A stretch of DNA of 64,000 nucleotides from M30B80 sp965656935 (GTDB lineage Bacteria; Pseudomonadota; Alphaproteobacteria; Rhodobacterales; Rhodobacteraceae), in contig CBFHMG010000001.1 in assembly GCA_965656935.1 (NCBI GenBank), positions 124,001 to 188,000 of the forward strand, in the 5' to 3' direction. Under the pieces are notes generated by a model, which saw only the letters and a program-made list of their open reading frames with translations, was not told the origin of the DNA and searched no databases. Made by a program: the position numbers and the translations under genes. How positions within the stretch are numbered: the first letter of the stretch is position 1; each line of letters starts with the position of its first letter. Positions 35,654-44,723 of this stretch are shown here, one piece after another.

Positions 35654-35731
35654 CAGGCAACCTATGAACCGAGCGCTAGGTAGGTCAACGCGGCAGCGAA
35701 GAAATAGCGCGCTGGCGCAAGGCAGGCGGCC

Positions 35732-37162
35732 TCATCCTTTTGGCCCTTCGCCCCGTGCATAGGCATCTTCATACCGGATGATATCATCCTCACCCAGATA
35801 GGCCCCTGTCTGAACCTCGATCAGGATCATCGGCACCTTGCCGGGGTTGCGCATGCGGTGAACAGCCCCAAGCGGGATATAGACGGATTGGTTTTCGCTC
35901 ACCAATTGGACCTGATCATCGATCGTCACCTCGGCAGTGCCCGAAACCACTATCCAATGTTCCGCACGGTGGTGGTGGCTTTGCAAAGACAGCGCCGCAC
36001 CGGGATGGACATGGATGCGTTTGACCTGAAACCGATTGCCGATTGCAAGGCTCTCGAACCAGCCCCAAGGGCGGTGATCTTTGGGGAAATCTGTTGCCTG
36101 TGCCGCGTCCTTGGCCTTGAGCGCATCAACCGCCATTTTCACATCCTGAGCGCGCGACATATCGGCCACCAGAACCGCATCATTCATCGCAACCGCCATA
36201 ATGTTGTTCAGCCCGATCCCCACAATCTCCAGATTGTCACTGTCGGAGCGCAGGAGGGTATCGCCGCAATCAATCGCCGTGGCTGTGCCACTGGTAACAA
36301 CGCCTGTGGCATCGGCTGCGCTTTCGCGCCAAACGGCATCCCAACCACCCAGATCCGACCAGCCACCCTCGAACGGGACGACCGACAGGTTCGCAGCTTT
36401 TTCCATTACGGCATAATCGATCGAGATATCCTTGGCACCCGCCCATGCCTCCGCCCCGAGGCGGCAAAACCCCAGATCGACATGACCTGTTTCAAGCGCA
36501 TCCGCGACTGGGGAAAGCAAATCAGGCGCATATGTTTCAAAAGCAGCGATGATGTCACGCGCGCGGAAAAGGAAAATTCCCGCGTTCCATAGAAAGGAGC
36601 CGTCAGCCAGCATCTGCGCAGCACGCGCAGCATCGGGTTTCTCTACGAAGCGTTTCAATGCCACGGGCTCGCCCGAGGAGGTTTCGGATAATTCAAGATA
36701 GCCATAGGCCGTTTCAGGACGGGTAGGTGTGATGCCGAAGGTCACGAGTTGCCCTGTCTCTACAGCCTGCATCCCCTTGGATATGACAGATTTGAAGGCG
36801 GTAATACCGGGCACGACATGGTCGGACGGCGCCACAAGCAATACCGCTTCGGGGTCACTGCGCGCCGCGTAAAGCGCTGAAGCCAAAACGGCTGGCGCGG
36901 TGTTGCGCCCTTCGGGCTCAATCAAGATCGCACCAGGGTCAATCCCGACCTCTTGAAGCTGTTCGACAACGATGAAGCGAAAATCCGAATTGGTGATCAC
37001 GATGGGGGCTGCAAATTCCGCGCCCGCCATTCGCAAGGCCGAGCTTTGAAACAGGGTTTGTTCCCCGACCAGCGGCACGAATTGCTTTGGGTAGGACTTC
37101 CGAGACAAAGGCCAAAGCCGCGTCCCAGAGCCGCCGCAGAGAATGACTGGCGTAATCAACAT
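35732..37162 (-). CDS. manC: Mannose-1-phosphate guanylyltransferase / mannose-6-phosphate isomerase
   Basis: Bifunctional enzyme supplying GDP-mannose for surface polysaccharides. The nucleotidyltransferase domain has ILCGGSGTRLWPLSRKSYPK and the FVEKPD motif; the C-terminal cupin domain has HPGAALSLQSHHHRAEHWIV and the isomerase residues. About 476 residues, the standard AlgA/XanB/CpsB length. I prefer ATG 37162, five bases after GGAAG; ATG 37174 would add four residues. A tRNA-Gln gene separates it from manB and the capsule export genes on the same strand. Confidence 0.95.
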   Translation of the reverse strand: MLITPVILCGGSGTRLWPLSRKSYPKQFVPLVGEQTLFQSSALRMAGAEFAAPIVITNSDFRFIVVEQLQEVGIDPGAILIEPEGRNTAPAVLASALYAARSDPEAVLLVAPSDHVVPGITAFKSVISKGMQAVETGQLVTFGITPTRPETAYGYLELSETSSGEPVALKRFVEKPDAARAAQMLADGSFLWNAGIFLFRARDIIAAFETYAPDLLSPVADALETGHVDLGFCRLGAEAWAGAKDISIDYAVMEKAANLSVVPFEGGWSDLGGWDAVWRESAADATGVVTSGTATAIDCGDTLLRSDSDNLEIVGIGLNNIMAVAMNDAVLVADMSRAQDVKMAVDALKAKDAAQATDFPKDHRPWGWFESLAIGNRFQVKRIHVHPGAALSLQSHHHRAEHWIVVSGTAEVTIDDQVQLVSENQSVYIPLGAVHRMRNPGKVPMILIEVQTGAYLGEDDIIRYEDAYARGEGPKG

Positions 37163-37479
37163 GCCGACTTCCATACCCCAAAAATCTGGCCATGTATTTA
37201 ATGCAGAGGAAAAAAGTCATGTCTCCCGTTTGGGAACAACATGGCTTGAAGCTGAGAGCTATTGTTGCGCAGCGACATTTGTCTAGGGAAGCGAGGCGGT
37301 GATTGTACTGAAACGCGATCGGAAAACTAACGGTTCTACGATAGGCGGCGATCGTAAAGCTCTCTCACGGATTCGAAAAACGCCAGCATCTCTTTGCAAA
37401 GCCCTAGCGCAACACAGCCAGTACGCGCTCTCGCTGGTACGAGGCGCGCCTCAATCAAATCAATGACTTAAGGGAAATC
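37163..37479. other. Spacer upstream of manC
   Basis: About 317 bases between the manC start and the 3' end of tRNA-Gln, both on the minus strand. I see no coding frame of interest and no clear terminator. It must hold the manC promoter unless manC is read through from the tRNA. Confidence 0.5.
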
Positions 37480-37554
37480 TGGCTGGGGTGGTAGGATTCG
37501 AACCTACGATACACGGTACCAAAAACCGATGCCTTACCGCTTGGCTACACCCCA
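37480..37554 (-). tRNA. tRNA-Gln (anticodon TTG)
   Basis: Seventy-five bases including an encoded CCA. The acceptor pairs TGGGGTG with CACCCCA; the D arm holds TAGCCAAGCGGTAAGGC; the anticodon loop is TTTTGGT with anticodon TTG; the T arm is GTAGGTTCGAATCCTAC. One mismatch (T-T) closes the base of the anticodon stem. Confidence 0.95.
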
Positions 37555-37637
37555 ACCGTGCCGCGCTAGTTACGCTGGGCTTGGGTTAGGATCAAGGCCT
37601 CACCTTTAATTTTTATCGGTTTTTTTATCTGCCGAAC

Positions 37638-39134
37638 TCAGATCGTTTGATCATAGGCTCCGACAGAGGGTTCGGTGCGAATAACGGCATCGATATCGGC
37701 GAAAATCGCGCGCATTTCGGCTTCGCTTTCGGGGCTTTCACAGACCACCACAAGATTGGGCGTATTCGAGGAGGCCCTAACAAGGCCCCACGCGCCGTTC
37801 TCCAGCATGACGCGTGCGCCATTGACGGTCACAACGCCTGAAATCTTGCGCCCGCCTAGGCTGCCGCCATCTTCATGCCGTGCCACCAGCTTTGCGACCA
37901 ACCGCTCCAACACGTCGTATTTCTCGGTATCGGCACAATAGGGCGACATGGTTGGTGTGGCCCATGTCTGGGGCAGGGCGCGGCGCAGGTCCGACATGGA
38001 TTTGTCGGGGTTGCGGTCCATCAATTTGCAAATCTCGACAGCCACCCGCAAGCCGCAGTCATAGCCACGGCCAATAGGTTCGGCGAGGAAGTAATGCCCT
38101 GATTTCTCGAACCCTGCCAAAGCGCCCAATTCATGAACGCGGCGCTTCATATGGCTATGGCCTGTCTTCCAGTAATCGGCCTTTGCCCCATGCTTGAGCA
38201 ATTCGGGATCCGATGCGAATAGGCCCGTCGATTTCACATCCGCCACAAAGGTTGAGCCAGGGTAGAGTTTGGCCAAATCACGGGCCATGATCACGCCGAC
38301 CTTATCGGCGAAAATCTCCTCGCCCTCGTCATCCACAACGCCGCAACGGTCGCCGTCGCCATCAAAGCCAAGCGCGAAATCCGCGCCGCTTTCTTTGACT
38401 GAGGCCGACATATCATGGAGCATTTCCATCGCTTCGGGGTTCGGATTGTAATTGGGGAAGGTGTAATCAAGCTGGTTATGGGAGGGCACAACCTCAACGC
38501 CGATCCGCTCAAACAACTCAGGCCCAAAGGCAGAGGCCGTGCCATTGCCAGTGGCGCAGACCACGCGCAATTTACGGGTCATGCGGAAATCACCGACCAG
38601 ATCGTCAAGATAGGCCTCGCGCACGCCCTCGACAAATTCATACCCGCCACCCTCACGCGCAACGCCTTCGCCGTTCAGCACGATATCGCGCAGCCTGCCC
38701 ATCTCGGCGGGGCCATGGGTCAAGGGGCGCTGGAAGCCCATTTTCACGCCCGTCCAGCCATTCGGATTATGGGAGGCCGTGACCATCGCCACAGCGGGGG
38801 TGTTGAGGTGGAATTGCGAGAAATAGGCCATCGGGCTGACGGCGGGGCCAATATCCTTCACCTGAATACCTGCCTGCATCAGGCCAAGCATCAGTGCGTT
38901 TTTCACCGAGAGGGAATAGTCGCGATAGTCGTTGCCGACCGAGATCACAGGCTCGATTCCGGCCTCATGCATCTGCGTGCCAAGCCCAAGCCCAAGTGCT
39001 GTGATGCCTGGCAGATTGATCTCATCGGGAAACCGCCAGCGCGCGTCATATTCGCGAAACCCTGTCGGCGTGATCATCGGGTCTCGCAAGAACTCCCATG
39101 TGTTTTGGGTGACGGTGTTCTGCGGTTTCGCCAT
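37638..39134 (-). CDS. manB: Phosphomannomutase / phosphoglucomutase
   Basis: A 498-residue alpha-D-phosphohexomutase. The phosphoserine loop is MVTASHNPNGWTGVKMGFQR, the metal loop FALGFDGDGDRCGVVDDEGE, the sugar loop GFEKSGHYF and the phosphate-binding region VRASSNTPNLVV. It converts mannose-6-phosphate to mannose-1-phosphate for manC; glucose phosphate may also be used. It is the last gene of the kpsT-kpsE-kdsA-manB run, 21 bp after kdsA. Confidence 0.93.
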   Translation of the reverse strand: MAKPQNTVTQNTWEFLRDPMITPTGFREYDARWRFPDEINLPGITALGLGLGTQMHEAGIEPVISVGNDYRDYSLSVKNALMLGLMQAGIQVKDIGPAVSPMAYFSQFHLNTPAVAMVTASHNPNGWTGVKMGFQRPLTHGPAEMGRLRDIVLNGEGVAREGGGYEFVEGVREAYLDDLVGDFRMTRKLRVVCATGNGTASAFGPELFERIGVEVVPSHNQLDYTFPNYNPNPEAMEMLHDMSASVKESGADFALGFDGDGDRCGVVDDEGEEIFADKVGVIMARDLAKLYPGSTFVADVKSTGLFASDPELLKHGAKADYWKTGHSHMKRRVHELGALAGFEKSGHYFLAEPIGRGYDCGLRVAVEICKLMDRNPDKSMSDLRRALPQTWATPTMSPYCADTEKYDVLERLVAKLVARHEDGGSLGGRKISGVVTVNGARVMLENGAWGLVRASSNTPNLVVVCESPESEAEMRAIFADIDAVIRTEPSVGAYDQTI

Positions 39135-39155
39135 GAGTATCTCGCTATCTCTTAC

Positions 39156-39989
39156 TTAAATTCGAATTGGGTTGGCCTTAGCCAAGCGATCAAGCTCCAT
39201 AAGCATGCTGATCAAATCGGGCATATCCGATAGGCGGATCATATTTGGCCCGTCGCAGGGGGCATTGTCAGGGTCCTGATGGGTCTCGGTAAACAAAGCC
39301 GCCACACCAATGGCAACAGCAGCCCGTGCAAGGACAGGCGCAAATTCGCGCTGCCCGCCCGATGCGCCGCCCAATCCACCGGGTTGTGCGACGGCATGGG
39401 TGGCATCCATCACGACCGGATAGCCTGTCTTTGCCATCTCGGGCAGGGATTGCATATCAACCACCAAGCGGTTGTAGCCAAAGCTGACACCGCGTTCGGT
39501 TAGCAAAATACGCTCATTGCCCGTGCTGGTGATTTTCGCGACCACATTGGGCATATCCCAAGGGGCCAGAAACTGCCCCTTTTTGACATTGATTACCGCG
39601 CCCGTTTCACCCGCCGCCAAAAGCAGCGCTGTCTGGCGACACAAGAATGCAGGGATTTGCAGCACATCTGCAACTTCGGCCACGGGGGCGCATTGCTCTT
39701 TCTCGTGGATATCGGTCAGGACAGGCACGCCGATTGCGGATTTGACCGAGGCCAGAACGTCGAGCCCCTTTTCGAGTCCCAAAGGTGGGGCCGCATTCAA
39801 CGACGTGCGGTTCGCTTTATCAAAGCTGCCCTTGAAAATATATTGCGCGCCCGCCTTGTCACAGGCTTCTTTCATGACACCTGCAATCATCTGCGCATGA
39901 TCTGCGCTTTCCAATTGGCAGGGACCGGCGATTAGGGTCAGCGGCTGGGAATTGCCAACCGTGAGTTTTCCGACTGAAACATCATGCAT
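39156..39989 (-). CDS. kdsA: 3-deoxy-8-phosphooctulonate synthase
   Basis: Condenses arabinose-5-phosphate with phosphoenolpyruvate to Kdo-8-phosphate. The 277-residue protein has the KdsA motifs LIAGPCQLES, IFKGSFDKANRTS, LTDIHEKEQ, DVLQIPAFLCRQTALLLAAG and the C-terminal HQDPDNAPCDGPNM. It lies five bases after kpsE, within the capsule export run. Kdo builds the linker on which group 2 capsules are exported, which fits the neighbours; it also serves LPS. Confidence 0.96.
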   Translation of the reverse strand: MHDVSVGKLTVGNSQPLTLIAGPCQLESADHAQMIAGVMKEACDKAGAQYIFKGSFDKANRTSLNAAPPLGLEKGLDVLASVKSAIGVPVLTDIHEKEQCAPVAEVADVLQIPAFLCRQTALLLAAGETGAVINVKKGQFLAPWDMPNVVAKITSTGNERILLTERGVSFGYNRLVVDMQSLPEMAKTGYPVVMDATHAVAQPGGLGGASGGQREFAPVLARAAVAIGVAALFTETHQDPDNAPCDGPNMIRLSDMPDLISMLMELDRLAKANPIRI

Positions 39990-39994
39990 GGGTC

Positions 39995-41821
39995 TTAGGC
40001 TGAAACCTGTTCTTTAAGGATTGAGGCCGTCATTGACACCATGAGGTAGATGCCAGCGAAAACCAAGAAAGCAAGCAGCGTATTTTCAAGGGACCGCGGA
40101 TAGGCCGCCTCATCCGGAGCAACCGGAAATACGCCTGTCGACAGGTATAGTGTCTGGCGGTTTGCTTCAACCCGAGAGGTTTCCATCTGTTGCAGAGCCT
40201 GACCCAGCATATCCTGACGGGTCTGCAAATCGGATTCGGCAATAATGAGTTCCGATTGGACGCGGGCCAAAGACGCGCCTCCTGTCTCGGATTCGACGAG
40301 GCCCGAGCGCAATTGCTCGATCAAGGCATCAAGCCGCGCGATATTGCGTTCAGCCACCTCGACGCGGGTCGCGTTTGGCCGTGCATTGGAATTCAGTTCC
40401 GACAAGCGCAGGCGTTCTTCTTGTGCCTGCATCTCGAAATTCGAGATTTGCTGGAACACGGTGGATACTTCGGCATCTGCGGATAGAACACCGCGCCGCT
40501 CCTGCAATTCCAGCACACGGTCCTGCGCCTCGCGCATGCGCTGCTCGGCTTCGTCATAGCCTTCGCGCGCGCCTGCCATCTGGTCTTCACGCAGACGCTG
40601 GCTCATCTGGTCAACGCGTTCCTCGGCATATTGGATCAGGGCCTCCGAGAAGCCTTGGCTCACCACAGGATCGGCGGCTTGCACTTCCATGCGCACCAAA
40701 CCCTCGGTTGGATCATAGCCGATCGTGAGGTGGCGGAGATAGGTTTTATAGACTTCCTCATCGGTGGCATCGGGGGCCAGCCGTGTCAGAGGGTCCATGT
40801 CAGGGCCTGAGAAATGCGCGCGGAAGCCAAGCTCTTCGTCGAGGCGCAACATCGCTTCGCGGCTTGTGAGGTAGCTCTGTACGGTGATGCTTTCCTGCAC
40901 GGTGGCAAAGCCGCCCCCCGCCATCAAACCGCCAAGCCCGCCTGTGCTGGGGCTGGGCGCTTCGGCTTTCTGGATGATGAATTCCGAATTCGTGGCATAC
41001 ATTGGCGTTGCAACGGCGAAGAAATAATAGCCCACGATGAGTGTCGGCAACAAAACAAAGAACAGCAGTCGCACACCGAGCAGCGCCAAACGTTTGCGGC
41101 GGCGGCTGGCAATATCGCGTTGCACGCGCATGATTTCCATCGCGCGGCTGGCCTCGTCCATGGGCATGGGCGGAGCGCCGACTTGGGTTGAGGGTAATTG
41201 GGGCTGGCGCACCGTCGCGGGCAGATTTTGCGGCCCGTTACCTGGCGCAGGCGCTGCGATGCGTCCCAAGGGGGCACCCCCGCCGCCTCCAGCGCCGCCC
41301 GCATTGGATGCACCAAGGCCGCTTTCGGTCTGGATTAGCTCCAGCATATTGCTGCGGCCAAACGGGTCGATGCCCCGTTTGCGCAGAAGCCTGACAGCGT
41401 CGAAATCGGATGCAGGCGACAGGCCCTGTTTTTGTGCGGCGCGGCGCGCCATTCTCAATTGGCGGCCTGTCAGGCCTTCTTGGCGAATAGCGGCCAATTC
41501 CTGCTCGGGAGAGATTTCCATACCGTCTTGGGCCGCTTGGGCCCGCGGTTGCGCCTGAGCCTGTGGTTGCGCCTGAGGTTGAGGTTGAGCTTGAGCCTGC
41601 GCGCGTGCATGGGCTGCCGAGCCGGGAAAGCTCTGATTGCCAAAACCATCCTCGGTTGGCGCGAAGATCTCGGGCTGCGGTGCGGCGGCGTTTGCTGTGG
41701 GCTGTTGTGCAGGCTGTGGAGCGCCAGCGGGATCGGCAATTGGCTGCGCCGCACCGCCCTGAGGGAGGGAGCTGGCGCTTCTGCGAATGCGATATTTTCT
41801 GGCTTTAGGTGGCGTAGTCAT
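39995..41821 (-). CDS. kpsE: Capsule polysaccharide export protein, KpsE/BexC/CtrB type, long N-terminus
   Basis: A 608-residue polysaccharide co-polymerase of the inner membrane and periplasm. The core, from about residue 230, has a first membrane helix (FFVLLPTLIVGYYFFAVATP), a coiled-coil periplasmic domain (EAEQRMREAQDRVLELQERR) and a last helix (LLAFLVFAGIYLMVSMTASI). Before it is an extra domain of over 200 residues: a Gln/Ala/Pro low-complexity run, then the helical ISPEQELAAIRQEGLTGRQL segment. The start ATG 41821 overlaps kpsT by 17 bases. Confidence 0.88.
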   Translation of the reverse strand: MTTPPKARKYRIRRSASSLPQGGAAQPIADPAGAPQPAQQPTANAAAPQPEIFAPTEDGFGNQSFPGSAAHARAQAQAQPQPQAQPQAQAQPRAQAAQDGMEISPEQELAAIRQEGLTGRQLRMARRAAQKQGLSPASDFDAVRLLRKRGIDPFGRSNMLELIQTESGLGASNAGGAGGGGGAPLGRIAAPAPGNGPQNLPATVRQPQLPSTQVGAPPMPMDEASRAMEIMRVQRDIASRRRKRLALLGVRLLFFVLLPTLIVGYYFFAVATPMYATNSEFIIQKAEAPSPSTGGLGGLMAGGGFATVQESITVQSYLTSREAMLRLDEELGFRAHFSGPDMDPLTRLAPDATDEEVYKTYLRHLTIGYDPTEGLVRMEVQAADPVVSQGFSEALIQYAEERVDQMSQRLREDQMAGAREGYDEAEQRMREAQDRVLELQERRGVLSADAEVSTVFQQISNFEMQAQEERLRLSELNSNARPNATRVEVAERNIARLDALIEQLRSGLVESETGGASLARVQSELIIAESDLQTRQDMLGQALQQMETSRVEANRQTLYLSTGVFPVAPDEAAYPRSLENTLLAFLVFAGIYLMVSMTASILKEQVSA

Positions 41822-42458
41822 AGAGCTGCTGAGCCTCTTCGAGGGTGTCAAACACATAGACCTTTCCATCCCTCAGGACGGCGGCTTGTTTGGCAAATTT
41901 TTCAATTGTTTGTGCTTGGTGCGATACGATGATCACAGTCGATTTCTGCAAGCGGTCGGCAAGGATACTGCCCGCGCGGCGATTGAATTCGGGGTCCGTG
42001 GTTTGCGGCATCCCCTCGTCGATAAGGTAAATCTCGAACTCCAGCGCCAGCATCAGCGCAAAGCTGAAGCGCGCCCGCATGCCCGAGCTATAGGTGCCCA
42101 AGGGCATGTCAAAATATTCCTCAATACCGCAGAGCCAACGGCAGAAGGCTTCGACATAATCGGGATCAAGGCCGTAAAGCTCAGCGATATAGCGGGAGTT
42201 TTCGGTGCCGCTAAGCTTGCCATTCACACCCCCCATGAAGCCAAGCGGGAAAGACACGCGTGAGGTGCGCACGATCTCGCCCTCATCAGGTTTTTCAAGG
42301 CCCGCCATCATATTGATCAGCGTTGTCTTACCCGTGCCATTGGGCGCAAGGATGCCAAGCGATGCTCCGACCTCAACGCGAAAGGACGCGCGATCAAGGA
42401 TGACCTTGCGCTGCGTTCCGGTCCAGAAAGACTTCGAGACATTGATGAATTCAAGCAT
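41805..42458 (-). CDS. kpsT: Capsule polysaccharide ABC transporter ATPase
   Basis: A 217-residue ATPase of the KpsT/BexA/CtrD family. Walker A reads GILAPNGTGKTTLINMMAGL, the signature YSSGMRARFSFALMLALEFE, and Walker B IYLIDEGMPQTTDPEF, which is the KpsT wording. It energises export of capsule polymer with a KpsM permease, but no kpsM is present on either side. ATG 42458 is chosen because MLEFINVSKSF is the usual beginning. Confidence 0.93.
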   Translation of the reverse strand: MLEFINVSKSFWTGTQRKVILDRASFRVEVGASLGILAPNGTGKTTLINMMAGLEKPDEGEIVRTSRVSFPLGFMGGVNGKLSGTENSRYIAELYGLDPDYVEAFCRWLCGIEEYFDMPLGTYSSGMRARFSFALMLALEFEIYLIDEGMPQTTDPEFNRRAGSILADRLQKSTVIIVSHQAQTIEKFAKQAAVLRDGKVYVFDTLEEAQQLYDYAT

Positions 42459-42801
42459 CGGATGTTTATGCCAGTACAACTGCTACGTGAGTGCCGTGTC
42501 TTAGCGCGCGGCTGACTCGATGTATCTAAAGAACTAATTTGTCACCATTATGTCCAATGGTATCAAATGTTCCAAGGAAATAACGAAATGCCACTCCAGA
42601 CGCCGTCTGACACGCCCCAAAGCCTGCAAGTAATGGGCCAAAGGCAGCCCGCAAGCGCTGGCTTTTCGCCATGTTTCTAAACTTTGATCAAGTTTCCGAC
42701 ATAAGATCGGGCTTTGGCCCTGCCACAGGGTCTTGGCACGACCTTTGGCGGCTTGATCCCGCTGCGTTTGAACCTGCTGGGATGTTGATTTAGCAAAGGG
42801 C
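42459..42801. other. Spacer between kpsT and the uracil-DNA glycosylase gene
   Basis: About 343 bases between divergent genes. A minus-strand frame at 42534-42803 could encode 89 residues rich in Gln/Arg/Lys with no recognised domain; its start lies at the start of the glycosylase gene. I think it more likely non-coding. No terminator or riboswitch is recognised. Confidence 0.45.
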
Positions 42802-43395
42802 ATGCGTGATCAATCCGATCTTTCCGAGGCCATCGCCAGCTGCACGCTCTGTGCGGGGCGTTTTGCCCAGACAGCAACGGCCCATATCCCGCGGCCTGTT
42901 TTCTGGGTCAGCCCCAAGGCGCGGGTCTTGATTGCAGGGCAGGCTCCGGGGCTGCGGGTGCATCAATCAGGGCGGCCCTTCTCGGACCCCTCGGGCGATA
43001 GGCTGCGCGACTGGATGGGTGTGGGGGCGGATGTTTTCCATGATCGTGCCCGCATCGCCATTCTGCCCATGGCGTTTTGTTTTCCGGGTTATGACGCCAA
43101 AGGCAGTGATCTGCCGCCACCGCCCATTTGCGCCGCAACATGGCGCGCGCAGGTCTTGGAGCAGCTTAGAGACATAGAACTGACCCTGTTGGTCGGCGGA
43201 TATGCTCAAAAATGGCATCTGGGCGGAAAATCGTCCGTTACCCAAACCGTGGCCGATTGGCGCGCATATGCGCCCGATGTCTTTCCCTTGCCCCATCCGT
43301 CTTGGCGCAATACGGCTTGGCTGAAGAAAAACCCGTGGTTCGCCGAGGAGCTTTTGCCCGCTCTGCGCACCCGACTGAAGGAGGTGCTTTCTTGA
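42802..43395 (+). CDS. Uracil-DNA glycosylase family protein
   Basis: A 197-residue protein of the COG1573 glycosylase group. It opens with the CTLC pair found in iron-sulfur UDGs, then VLIAGQAPGLRVHQSGRPFS with the first catalytic motif and FSDPSGDRLRDWMGV, and ends with PLPHPSWRNTAWL, the motif-2 histidine. It likely removes uracil or related bases from DNA, although exact family and substrate are uncertain. It overlaps the next gene by four bases. Confidence 0.82.
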   Translation: MRDQSDLSEAIASCTLCAGRFAQTATAHIPRPVFWVSPKARVLIAGQAPGLRVHQSGRPFSDPSGDRLRDWMGVGADVFHDRARIAILPMAFCFPGYDAKGSDLPPPPICAATWRAQVLEQLRDIELTLLVGGYAQKWHLGGKSSVTQTVADWRAYAPDVFPLPHPSWRNTAWLKKNPWFAEELLPALRTRLKEVLS

Positions 43396-44180
43396 TCACG
43401 CCGCTTGATGCCGCCCATGAGGCCATGGAGGCCGCCCCTCAGGATGATGCAGCGCGGCTGCGTTTCTATGACCGACTGGCAGGGGTGGAGTTGTTTCTGC
43501 TGCTGGCCGAGGAGCCTGAGGGCGACAATATCCGCCCGCAGGTATTTCCCGTTGATGGGCAATCGCTTGTCTTGGCCTTTGATCAGGAGGAGCGCCTTTC
43601 GGCTTTTGTCGAAGGGGCGGCCGCGCCTTACGCGGTTTTGTCGGGGCGGTCTTTGGCCCAGATGCTGGCGCCCCAATCCATGGGGCTTGGCCTTAATCTT
43701 GGCGTCGCGCCCTCGTCGATCATTCTGGATGGTGACGCGATGGTTTGGCTTGCGGAAACCCTGTCTACCCGCCCCGATGAGATCGAAGAGGCCCCTGAAG
43801 AACTCAGCGCGCCTGCGGGTGTGCCCGAAGCCGTGTTGACAGCGATTGATGCCAAGCTTGCCGCCGCAGGTGGCTTGGCCAAGATGGCCTATCTGGCTTT
43901 GGCGCAATATTCAGGCGGGCGAAAAGCGCATCTGGTGGCCTTTATCAACCCGCTTCCCGGGGCTGAACCCGCGCTGGCGCGTGCGGTTGCCGAAGCCCTG
44001 ACCTTTTCGGGCATTGAGGCAGGCAGCCTTGATGTCGCGTTTTTCAAGGCGAGCGATCAGGTCGCTGCCAGTTTGGCTCGCGTTGGCTTGCGCTTTGACC
44101 TGCCCGAGCCTGAACAGACAAATCAAGTGCCAGGCTCTGCCCCTGGTATGGACCCTTCAAAACCGCCGAAATTGCGGTAA
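43392..44180 (+). CDS. SseB-like protein
   Basis: A 262-residue protein with an SseB N-terminal domain pattern: RLRFYDRLAGVELFLLLAEE, VDGQSLVLAFDQEERLSAFV, and APYAVLSGRSLAQML. The C-terminal half holds HLVAFINPLPGAEPALARAV. Its biochemical role is unknown. The start is TTG 43392, overlapping the glycosylase stop as TTGA, six bases after a full AAGGAGGT ribosome site; a longer frame inside the glycosylase gene is rejected. Confidence 0.78.
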   Translation: MITPLDAAHEAMEAAPQDDAARLRFYDRLAGVELFLLLAEEPEGDNIRPQVFPVDGQSLVLAFDQEERLSAFVEGAAAPYAVLSGRSLAQMLAPQSMGLGLNLGVAPSSIILDGDAMVWLAETLSTRPDEIEEAPEELSAPAGVPEAVLTAIDAKLAAAGGLAKMAYLALAQYSGGRKAHLVAFINPLPGAEPALARAVAEALTFSGIEAGSLDVAFFKASDQVAASLARVGLRFDLPEPEQTNQVPGSAPGMDPSKPPKLR

Positions 44181-44203
44181 GCAGCCAAGGAAAGTTATGC
44201 GTT

Positions 44204-44593
44204 ATGCCTGTTGAAATCCATGTCTTGGGCCTCGCCCTGATCCTGCAATTTGTTCAATTCATCCTTTATTCCGTTTCGGCAAATCTTCAGGTCGGACCGA
44301 AATACGCCATGAGCGCGCGGGATGAGCAGCGCCAGCTCACAGGGCTTGCAGGTAGATTGAAGCGGGCGATGGATAATCATTTTGAGAGCCTGATCATGTT
44401 CGCCATCGCGGTCTTGGTGGTCACTTTGGGCGAGGGCTCAAATACCCTGACGCAGACCTGCGCGCATATCTATCTCGGCGCTCGTATCCTCTATGTCCCC
44501 GCTTATGCGCAGGGTTTGGCACCTTGGCGCTCGGTGATCTGGATGCTGGGGTTCGGTGCCACCGTTGTGATGACATTCGCGGCCCTTTTCTAA
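44204..44593 (+). CDS. MAPEG-family membrane protein
   Basis: A 129-residue membrane protein with four helices. RQLTGLAGRLKRAMDNHFES is the MAPEG-type loop with the conserved Arg and Asn-His, followed by an Ala/Tyr-rich ILYVPAYAQG. MAPEG proteins use glutathione on lipophilic substrates; specificity here is unknown. It lies 23 bp after the SseB-like gene on the same strand. Confidence 0.82.
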   Translation: MPVEIHVLGLALILQFVQFILYSVSANLQVGPKYAMSARDEQRQLTGLAGRLKRAMDNHFESLIMFAIAVLVVTLGEGSNTLTQTCAHIYLGARILYVPAYAQGLAPWRSVIWMLGFGATVVMTFAALF

Positions 44594-44594
44594 T

Positions 44595-44606
44595 TTGTGA
44601 TCACAA
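44595..44606. promoter_or_regulatory. TTGTGATCACAA palindrome upstream of lpdA
   Basis: A perfect 12-bp palindrome starting just after the MAPEG stop and about 20 bp before the -35 of the likely lpdA promoter. The same TGTGATCACA core stands immediately upstream of the GntR gene at 47228. A likely operator, possibly for that regulator. Confidence 0.55.
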
Positions 44607-44626
44607 GCCGCTTCAAATTGGATTTT

Positions 44627-44656
44627 TTGAAGCAAATCGGCCATAAGCACTATAAA
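44627..44656 (+). promoter_or_regulatory. Probable sigma-70 promoter of lpdA
   Basis: TTGAAG at 44627-44632 and TATAAA at 44651-44656, separated by 18 bases. An 8-bp hairpin (GCTTCAAA / TTTGAAGC, 44610-44633) overlaps the -35, and a further inverted repeat TTGTG-N6-CACAA (44667-44682) lies over the expected start point. The promoter is thus flanked by palindromic sites. Confidence 0.5.
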
Positions 44657-44723
44657 AGCGGGTTGTTTGTGCGTTGTCACAAGCGTATTCCGCCAAACAT
44701 GCAAAGCCTAAAGGAGGCCAGAT

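Noticed and set aside
42534..42803. An 89-codon minus-strand frame between kpsT and the glycosylase gene
   Set aside because: No recognisable domain and composition like random reading; kept only as a remark on the spacer.
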